A DNA stretch of 64,000 bases from positions 1 to 64,000 of the forward strand of contig NZ_JAJEWI010000005.1 in NCBI RefSeq assembly GCF_020687785.1. The letters are read 5' to 3'. The notes under the pieces were generated by a model. The model made no database searches, was not told where the DNA came from, and worked only from the letters and a program-made list of their open reading frames with translations. This document shows, piece by piece, positions 56,629 to 64,000 of this stretch (position 1 is its first letter; every line of letters begins with the position of its first letter). The DNA comes from Sphingopyxis yananensis. Its GTDB lineage: Bacteria; Pseudomonadota; Alphaproteobacteria; Sphingomonadales; Sphingomonadaceae. A program made the translations under genes and the position numbers.

Positions 56629-56940
56629 TTAAGCCAACTTGATCTCTACGTTCACGCCAGCAGCGAGATCCAGCTTCATCAGCGCATCAACCGTCTGCGG
56701 GGTGGGCTGCACGATGTCGAGCAACCGCTTGTGGGTGCGAACTTCGAATTGCTCGCGCGACTTTTTGTCGATGTGCGGGCCACGGTTCACAGTGAACTTT
56801 TCAATGCGCGTCGGCAGCGGGATTGGTCCGCGAATGAGAGCGCCAGTGCGACGTGCGGTTTCTGCGATGTCCGTCGTTGCCTGATCAAGCACGCGGTGAT
56901 CAAAGGCCTTCAGGCGAATGCGAATATTCTGCGTTTCCAT
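56629..56940 (-). CDS. rpsJ: 30S ribosomal protein uS10
   Basis: A 103-residue small-subunit protein that also acts as NusE in antitermination. [20 protein letters not shown] at the start and [20 protein letters not shown] in the middle are standard. It follows tuf by 158 nt and is separated from rplC by an unusually long spacer. Confidence 0.98.
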   Translation of the reverse strand: METQNIRIRLKAFDHRVLDQATTDIAETARRTGALIRGPIPLPTRIEKFTVNRGPHIDKKSREQFEVRTHKRLLDIVQPTPQTVDALMKLDLAAGVNVEIKLA

Positions 56941-57051
56941 GACTGTTCCAGTCGAATCCCGTATGACGATGCGAAAGAGCGGAAATGGCCACCCCGTTTT
57001 CCGCGCATTTCGCGCCGGAAACCGTGAAGGCCATCAAAAATCTCAAAGCGA

Positions 57052-57088
57052 CAAGCCGCCCGAATCGATGTCCGAATCAGGCGGCTTG
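57052..57088 (-). terminator. Hairpin between tuf and rpsJ
   Basis: Nine-base arms CAAGCCGCC (57052-57060) and GGCGGCTTG (57080-57088) are perfect inverted repeats 10 nt past the tuf stop. On the minus strand they are followed by TCGCTTTGAGATTTTTG. The T run is displaced, so this may be a weak terminator that reduces read-through from tuf into rpsJ. Confidence 0.55.
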
Positions 57089-57098
57089 CGGCCCTATA

Positions 57099-58289
57099 TT
57101 ACTTTACGATCGAGGCTACAACCCCTGCGCCAACCGTACGGCCACCTTCGCGAATTGCGAAGCGCAGACCTTGGTCCATAGCGATCGGAGCAATCAGGCG
57201 AACCTGCAATTGCACGTTGTCGCCAGGCATAACCATTTCCGTACCTTCTGGCAGAATCACTTCGCCAGTTACGTCGGTGGTGCGGAAGTAGAACTGAGGA
57301 CGGTAGTTAGCGAAGAATGGCGTGTGACGGCCGCCTTCGTCCTTCGACAGAACATATACTTCCGAGGTGAATTCGGTATGCGGGGTGATGGTGCCTGGCT
57401 TCGCCAGAACTTGACCGCGCTCAACTTCATCACGAGCAACGCCACGGATCAGCGCGCCAACGTTGTCGCCAGCTTCACCGCGATCGAGCAGCTTACGGAA
57501 CATTTCAACGCCGGTAACGGTCGTCTTCTTGGTGTCCTTGATGCCGACGATTTCGACTTCTTCACCAACCTTAACAACGCCGGTTTCGATACGACCAGTA
57601 ACAACCGTACCACGACCCGAGATCGAGAACACGTCTTCGATTGGCATCAGGAAGTTTTGGTCGATAGGACGTTCTGGTTGCGGGATCCAGCTGTCAACAG
57701 CAGCCATCAGCTTCAGAATTGCTTCCTTACCGATGTTGTCGTCGCGGCCTTCCAGAGCAGCCAGAGCCGAACCAGCGATGATAGGAATATTGTCGCCGTC
57801 GAAATCGCGCTTCGACAGTTCTTCGCGAATTTCCAGCTCAACCAGTTCCAACAGCTCAGGGTCGTCCAATTGGTCGACCTTGTTCAGGAACACAACCATG
57901 GTGGGAACGCCAACTTGCTTAGCAAGCAGGATGTGTTCCTTGGTTTGTGGCATTGGGCCGTCCGAAGCCGACACAACGAGGATCGCGCCGTCCATCTGCG
58001 CCGCACCGGTGATCATGTTCTTAACATAGTCAGCGTGGCCTGGGCAGTCGACGTGTGCATAGTGACGTGCGTCGGTTTCATATTCGATGTGCGAGGTCGA
58101 AATGGTGATGCCGCGTTCGCGCTCTTCAGGAGCCTTATCGATGTTTGCGAAGTCAACAGCAGCGCCGCCGCTGGCTTCCGACAGAACCTTCGAGATCGCT
58201 GCGGTCAGCGAGGTCTTACCATGGTCAACGTGACCGATGGTGCCGATATTGCAGTGCGGTTTCGTCCGCTCAAATTTAGCCTTAGCCAT
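57099..58289 (-). CDS. tuf: Elongation factor Tu
   Basis: GTPase that delivers aminoacyl-tRNA to the ribosome. The 396-residue protein has the P-loop [10 protein letters not shown], the effector Thr region [19 protein letters not shown] and NKVD. All three domains are complete. It lies 119 nt after fusA in the str operon order. Only this copy is visible; many proteobacteria carry a second. Confidence 0.98.
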   Translation of the reverse strand: MAKAKFERTKPHCNIGTIGHVDHGKTSLTAAISKVLSEASGGAAVDFANIDKAPEERERGITISTSHIEYETDARHYAHVDCPGHADYVKNMITGAAQMDGAILVVSASDGPMPQTKEHILLAKQVGVPTMVVFLNKVDQLDDPELLELVELEIREELSKRDFDGDNIPIIAGSALAALEGRDDNIGKEAILKLMAAVDSWIPQPERPIDQNFLMPIEDVFSISGRGTVVTGRIETGVVKVGEEVEIVGIKDTKKTTVTGVEMFRKLLDRGEAGDNVGALIRGVARDEVERGQVLAKPGTITPHTEFTSEVYVLSKDEGGRHTPFFANYRPQFYFRTTDVTGEVILPEGTEMVMPGDNVQLQVRLIAPIAMDQGLRFAIREGGRTVGAGVVASIVK

Positions 58290-58408
58290 TTAAATGAACC
58301 TTCTTGTTCGATGTTTTGGGTTTGATCAGTCGTGGACGAACCCTGCTGAACAGGCTGCGCCCATAATCGTTCTTGCCGCGCGAAGCAAGTCCGCGCGGCA
58401 AAGTCCGA

Positions 58409-60502
<2,094 letters not shown>

Positions 60503-60607
60503 GGTGATTTCCTTGGACTTAGGGGGATGCCGTGATGACAACCCCCGATATAGGAATATTTGTGACGATTACGAGACGCCGAAGCACCGCAATCGTCACA
60601 AGTGGCG

Positions 60608-61078
60608 TTACCAGCGGTAGTGCGAGAAGGCGCGGTTCGCTTCCGCCATGCGGTGCGTATCTTCGCGCTTTTTCACAGCATTGCCACGGTTGTTCGATGC
60701 ATCGAGCAATTCACCAGACAAACGAGCAGCCATGGTGGTTTCGCTGCGGTTGCGGGCAGCCGTGATCAGCCAACGAATGGCCAAGGCTTGTGCACGTTCT
60801 GAGCGAACTTCCACAGGAACCTGATAGGTCGCACCACCAACACGGCGGCTGCGAACTTCGATGTTCGGACGGATGTTGGCCAATGCTTCGTGGAACACGC
60901 CAAGCGGTTCCTTCTTTGCGCGGGCTTCAACAGTTTCCAAAGCGCCATAAACAATCTGTTCTGCAACGGATTTCTTACCGTCAAGCATAACGCTGTTCAT
61001 GAACTTGGACAGCACCACATCACCGAAACGGGGATCGGGCAGAATTTCGCGACGTTCTGGACGACGACGACGAGCCAT
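60608..61078 (-). CDS. rpsG: 30S ribosomal protein uS7
   Basis: A 156-residue primary 16S-binding protein that nucleates the small-subunit head. [20 protein letters not shown] at the N-terminus and [14 protein letters not shown] in the core are typical. In E. coli uS7 represses the str operon by binding the rpsL-rpsG spacer; here that spacer is 75 nt. Confidence 0.98.
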   Translation of the reverse strand: MARRRRPERREILPDPRFGDVVLSKFMNSVMLDGKKSVAEQIVYGALETVEARAKKEPLGVFHEALANIRPNIEVRSRRVGGATYQVPVEVRSERAQALAIRWLITAARNRSETTMAARLSGELLDASNNRGNAVKKREDTHRMAEANRAFSHYRW

Positions 61079-61153
61079 GGGAAATTCCTTTTACAACATC
61101 ATCCCAGCACAGAGTACATGGGATGGAAATAGCCGATAAAGTGGCCGAAATTC

Positions 61154-61525
61154 TTACTTCGGACGCTTCGCACCGTATTTCGAACGGCTCTGCTTACGAT
61201 CCTTAACACCTTGGGTATCCAATACACCGCGCAATACGTGGTAACGGACACCGGGAAGATCGCGAACTTTACCGCCACGGATCAGGACAACACTGTGTTC
61301 TTGCAGGTTGTGGCCTTCGCCGGGGATGTAGGAAATGACTTCACGGCTGTTGGTCAGGCGAATCTTGGCAACTTTACGAAGAGCCGAGTTCGGCTTTTTC
61401 GGGGTCGTCGTATAAACGCGCGTGCAAACGCCACGCTTTTGCGGGTTTGCGTCCATAGCAGGCGACTTGGAGTTCGCCTTCTGTGGGGTCCGGCCCTTGC
61501 GGACCAGCTGGTTGATCGTGGGCAT
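61154..61525 (-). CDS. rpsL: 30S ribosomal protein uS12
   Basis: A 123-residue decoding-centre protein, the classical streptomycin-resistance locus. The residues equivalent to Lys43 and Lys88 are in [11 protein letters not shown] and [10 protein letters not shown], where the conserved streptomycin-sensitive pattern appears wild type at the first site ([10 protein letters not shown]). ATG 61525 is the family start [20 protein letters not shown]. It is the first gene of the str-S10-spc cluster. Confidence 0.97.
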   Translation of the reverse strand: MPTINQLVRKGRTPQKANSKSPAMDANPQKRGVCTRVYTTTPKKPNSALRKVAKIRLTNSREVISYIPGEGHNLQEHSVVLIRGGKVRDLPGVRYHVLRGVLDTQGVKDRKQSRSKYGAKRPK

Positions 61526-61834
61526 GAATGCTTCACCTTCAATTGCCCGCCCATAAGGGCGAACGGTTACTGTACTGCGGTGGATGGTGCTTCGTATCCC
61601 TGCCCCGCAAAACGGAACAAACGACCGACCTTGTAACAGCAAAAGACCCCGACAGACCCATAGGATCTTTCGGAGGCTCCATCCGCGCCAGCAATGTTCA
61701 AGCGCTGTTGTGACCGAAAAAAGATACAATGATCCCATCTCGAGCCGCGCGCCCACTATCGGGGATTCTTCTATGGGTCAAGGCCGAAAGCCTCTTGCGA
61801 AGCGGAAATCGGCTTTCTATCCAGCCTTGTGCCT
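61526..61834. other. Divergent spacer between rpsL and the glycosylase gene
   Basis: About 310 bases that should contain the promoter of the large ribosomal cluster (minus strand) and that of the glycosylase gene (plus strand). I could not fix convincing -35/-10 pairs. A small hairpin CGCCC-ATAA-GGGCG lies at 61548-61561, 23 nt before rpsL, and may affect the rpsL leader. No gene was recognised. Confidence 0.4.
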
Positions 61835-62359
61835 ATGCTTCGTCACACCAGCTTCGCCCCCATTTGGGATGAAAATTGCCATATCTTGATTTTGGGCAGC
61901 TTGCCGGGTGCGAAATCCTTGGCCGCCGGCCAATATTATGCCCACCCGCAGAATCAATTTTGGCGATTATTAGATCATGTCTTGCGACTCCAGCTATCAC
62001 CATCAAACTATATAAATCGACTCGCCATTTTGTTAGAAAATGGTGTGGCGCTGTGGGACGTCATCGAAAGCGCCCAGCGGCACTCGAGTTTAGACAGCGA
62101 TATCAAGGCCGTAGCGCCGCAGGATTTGCGGACGATACTCCCTGCCCTGCCCGCGCTGCGGGCCATTGCCTTTAATGGCAAAAAAGCCAGTGCCTTGGGG
62201 CGGCGTATTTTACACGCGCGCGGTGATTGGTTGCAGGATGGTGGTTCTTACCCCATCCGCTTGCTCGACTTGCCGAGCAGCAGCGCCGCCAATACCCAGC
62301 GCTTTGATGATAAGGCGGCGGCCTGGTCCGCCCTTGCACCTTATGCCCGCCCCGCATAG
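61835..62359 (+). CDS. DNA-deoxyinosine glycosylase (UDG family 6)
   Basis: A 174-residue uracil-DNA-glycosylase-superfamily enzyme of the hypoxanthine-DNA glycosylase group, which removes deaminated adenine from DNA. The family motif reads ILILGSLPGAKSLAAGQYYA followed by HPQNQFWRLL, with an Asn in the catalytic block and LPSSSAANTQRF near the C-terminus. ATG 61835 is used; a GTG two codons upstream is possible. The next gene begins 9 nt after the stop, so the two are probably co-transcribed. Confidence 0.87.
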   Translation: MLRHTSFAPIWDENCHILILGSLPGAKSLAAGQYYAHPQNQFWRLLDHVLRLQLSPSNYINRLAILLENGVALWDVIESAQRHSSLDSDIKAVAPQDLRTILPALPALRAIAFNGKKASALGRRILHARGDWLQDGGSYPIRLLDLPSSSAANTQRFDDKAAAWSALAPYARPA

Positions 62360-62368
62360 GCAGGGGCC

Positions 62369-63034
62369 ATGACTCCATCGCTAGACCATATCACCCATTG
62401 GATTTTCGATCTCGACAACACGCTATATCCGCCATCGACGCGGTTATTTGATCTGATCGACATCCGGATGCGCACTTTCATCATGCGCTTGCTGGATGTG
62501 AGTGAAAGCGAAGCCCATGATGTGCAAAAAGATTATTTTCACCGCTATGGCACCACCATGGCCGGCTTGATGCAGCATCATGGCGTGCCGCCCGAAGATT
62601 TTCTGCTGGACGTTCATAATATCGAATTGGACCGGCTGAGCATCGACGAACGGCTGCGCGAAACTTTGAAGCGTCTGCCCGGTGAACGCTATATATATAC
62701 CAATGCCGACGCCGATTATGCCGCCCGCGTGCTTGAGGCACGTGGGCTGAGCGACCTATTTTCCGGCATTTGCGATATTCGCGCGACGGATTATCAACCT
62801 AAGCCTGTGGCCAGCGCCTATGATGTGATGGTCCAACATCTGGGCGTCGATCCCACGCGCAGCCTGTTTTTCGAAGATATGGCGCGGAATCTGACCCCCG
62901 CAAAAGCCTTGGGCATGACCACGGTGTGGCTGGACAATGGCAGCGAAAGCGGCCATCGCGACCATGTGCCTGCCCATGTCGATTTTCATATCCATGAATT
63001 GACCGACTGGCTGGAATCGCTGCCTTTCAATTGA
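62369..63034 (+). CDS. Pyrimidine 5'-nucleotidase-like HAD hydrolase
   Basis: A 221-residue HAD phosphatase of the SDT1/Phm8-like pyrimidine 5'-nucleotidase group. Motif I is [20 protein letters not shown], typical of this group. Motif II is [10 protein letters not shown], the Lys is in [12 protein letters not shown] and motif III is FFEDMARNL. It would dephosphorylate nucleoside monophosphates such as UMP, by family inference. It lies 9 nt after the glycosylase gene, and dapD starts 8 nt after its stop. Confidence 0.88.
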   Translation: MTPSLDHITHWIFDLDNTLYPPSTRLFDLIDIRMRTFIMRLLDVSESEAHDVQKDYFHRYGTTMAGLMQHHGVPPEDFLLDVHNIELDRLSIDERLRETLKRLPGERYIYTNADADYAARVLEARGLSDLFSGICDIRATDYQPKPVASAYDVMVQHLGVDPTRSLFFEDMARNLTPAKALGMTTVWLDNGSESGHRDHVPAHVDFHIHELTDWLESLPFN

Positions 63035-63042
63035 GGAATATC

Positions 63043-63885
63043 ATGAGCACCGATCTGCAATCGACCATTGAATCCGCGTGGGAATTCCGCGAAACGCTGG
63101 GTCTGGATACCCAAGGCGAAGTCCGTGATGCTGTAAATGCCGCACTCGCTGGTCTGGATGACGGCAGCCTGCGCGTGGCCGAACGTGACGCCGACGGCAA
63201 TTGGAACGTCAATCAATGGCTGAAGAAAGCGGTTCTGCTGTCCTTCCGCATCAACGATATGGAACCCATGTCGGGCGCGCCCAATGGTTCATCATGGTGG
63301 GATAAAGTTCCAACCAAATTCGAAGGCTGGACCGAAGAAGAGTTTCGCGCCGCTGGTTTCCGCGCTGTTCCCGGTGCCGTCGTTCGCCGCGGCGCACATG
63401 TCGCCAAGGGCGCGGTGTTGATGCCCAGTTTCCTGAACATCGGTGCCCGCGTTGGCGAAGGCACAATGGTGGACACATGGGCAACCGTGGGCAGTTGCGC
63501 ACAAATTGGCGCGAACGTCCATATTTCGGGCGGCGCTGGCATTGGCGGCGTATTGGAACCCTTGCAGGCTGGCCCTGTGATCATCGAAGATGGCGCGTTC
63601 ATCGGGGCCCGTTCGGAAGTGGCCGAAGGCGTGATCGTGCGCGAGGGCGCAGTTCTGTCGATGGGTGTGTTCCTCGGCGCATCCACCAAGATTGTGGACC
63701 GCGCAACCGGCGAAGTGTTCATCGGCGAAGTGCCCGCTTATTCGGTCGTCGTCCCCGGCTCCCTGCCCGGCAAGCCCCTGCCCGACGGCACCCCTGGTCC
63801 ATCGCTCTATTGCGCCGTGATCGTAAAGCGCGTGGACGCACAAACCCGCAGCAAGACCGGCATCAACGAATTGCTGCGCGATTAA
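63043..63885 (+). CDS. dapD: 2,3,4,5-tetrahydropyridine-2,6-dicarboxylate N-succinyltransferase
   Basis: Succinylase-branch enzyme of lysine and diaminopimelate synthesis, acting on tetrahydrodipicolinate with succinyl-CoA. The 280-residue protein has an N-terminal helical domain and a left-handed beta-helix of hexapeptide repeats (about residues 105-240, for example [20 protein letters not shown]). ATG 63043 is preceded by GAGGAAT, which fits; the upstream TTG is not needed. dapE, its usual partner, is not visible before the window ends. Confidence 0.96.
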   Translation: MSTDLQSTIESAWEFRETLGLDTQGEVRDAVNAALAGLDDGSLRVAERDADGNWNVNQWLKKAVLLSFRINDMEPMSGAPNGSSWWDKVPTKFEGWTEEEFRAAGFRAVPGAVVRRGAHVAKGAVLMPSFLNIGARVGEGTMVDTWATVGSCAQIGANVHISGGAGIGGVLEPLQAGPVIIEDGAFIGARSEVAEGVIVREGAVLSMGVFLGASTKIVDRATGEVFIGEVPAYSVVVPGSLPGKPLPDGTPGPSLYCAVIVKRVDAQTRSKTGINELLRD

Positions 63886-63912
63886 TCTTCGCCGCATTTG
63901 GCTTCGAAAATA

Positions 63913-63949
63913 AAAAGGGGGCTGGTTCATCACGAACCAGCCCCCTTTT
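63913..63949. terminator. Bidirectional terminator after dapD
   Basis: A perfect 16-bp stem AAAAGGGGGCTGGTTC/GAACCAGCCCCCTTTT closes a 5-nt loop, 27 nt past the dapD stop. The flanking A and T runs suggest it also serves a convergent gene entering from the right edge. Confidence 0.88.
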
Positions 63950-63976
63950 CTTATAATCAACTTGAAGCAGAAGCGA

Positions 63977-64000
63977 TCAACGCTCGCTCAGATAATAGCG
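63977..64000 (-). CDS. Possible C-terminal end of a gene entering from the right edge
   Basis: On the minus strand the last 24 bases read as an open frame ending RYYLSER-stop at 63977. The bidirectional terminator 28 nt further on is the expected partner for a convergent gene. Eight codons are too few to identify a family, so only the existence of such a gene is suggested. Confidence 0.25.
   Translation of the reverse strand, partial: RYYLSER

Overview
The window is a chromosomal segment of an alphaproteobacterium, most likely a member of the Sphingomonadaceae. Supporting signs are a MipZ division regulator, a DivK-type response regulator, DUF3572 and DUF482 proteins, a PgmG-like phosphomannomutase/phosphoglucomutase, cysteine-free bL36, bL33 and uS14, a short alphaproteobacterial GltX, a zinc-lid adenylate kinase, and TonB-dependent receptor use. 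Genus cannot be fixed from the sequence; a moderate-GC sphingomonad (Sphingopyxis/Sphingorhabdus-like) is a guess. I see no insertion sequence, prophage, CRISPR array or integration scar. Almost everything is core genome.

Left third (1-22 kb). The first ~270 bases look like the promoter and leader of a ribosomal RNA operon running off the left edge on the minus strand. Then come a BenE-type transporter, tRNA-Arg(CCG), a zinc-ribbon membrane protein divergent from ftsE-ftsX-ydcF-plsC, a hisC-tyrA pair divergent from metX-metW, rpmJ, lptB-rpoN, pgmG, mipZ, panC, a small Sel1-repeat gene, a four-gene minus-strand operon (DUF3572, HAD hydrolase, RidA, DUF482) divergent from divK, then rpmG and gltX.

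Middle (22-44 kb). A TonB-dependent receptor and a Tat-exported PhoD phosphatase overlap by 4 nt and follow a good match to a PhoB box, so they look like a phosphate-starvation operon. Next are nadE, prs, a histidinol-phosphatase-like hisN, rpmI-rplT, pheS-pheT, mutS-glnD (start/stop overlap), the malic enzyme maeB, bamE, and a cytochrome bc1 chaperone gene with a DUF177/YceD gene.

Right third (44-64 kb). On the minus strand lies a nearly continuous str-S10-spc cluster: rpsL, rpsG, fusA, tuf, rpsJ, rplC-D-W-B, rpsS, rplV, rpsC, rplP, rpmC, rpsQ, rplN-X-E, rpsN, rpsH, rplF-R, rpsE, rpmD, a DUF1737 gene, rplO, secY and adk. It stops after adk at an exceptional 31-bp perfect hairpin, and the usual rpsM-rpsK-rpoA-rplQ tail is absent here. 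To its right are a DNA-deoxyinosine glycosylase, a pyrimidine 5'-nucleotidase-like HAD protein and dapD.

No clearly new multi-gene system is visible. The observations most worth following are the putative PhoB-controlled receptor/phosphatase operon, the DUF1737 gene embedded in the ribosomal cluster, and several strong RNA hairpins inside and at the end of that cluster.
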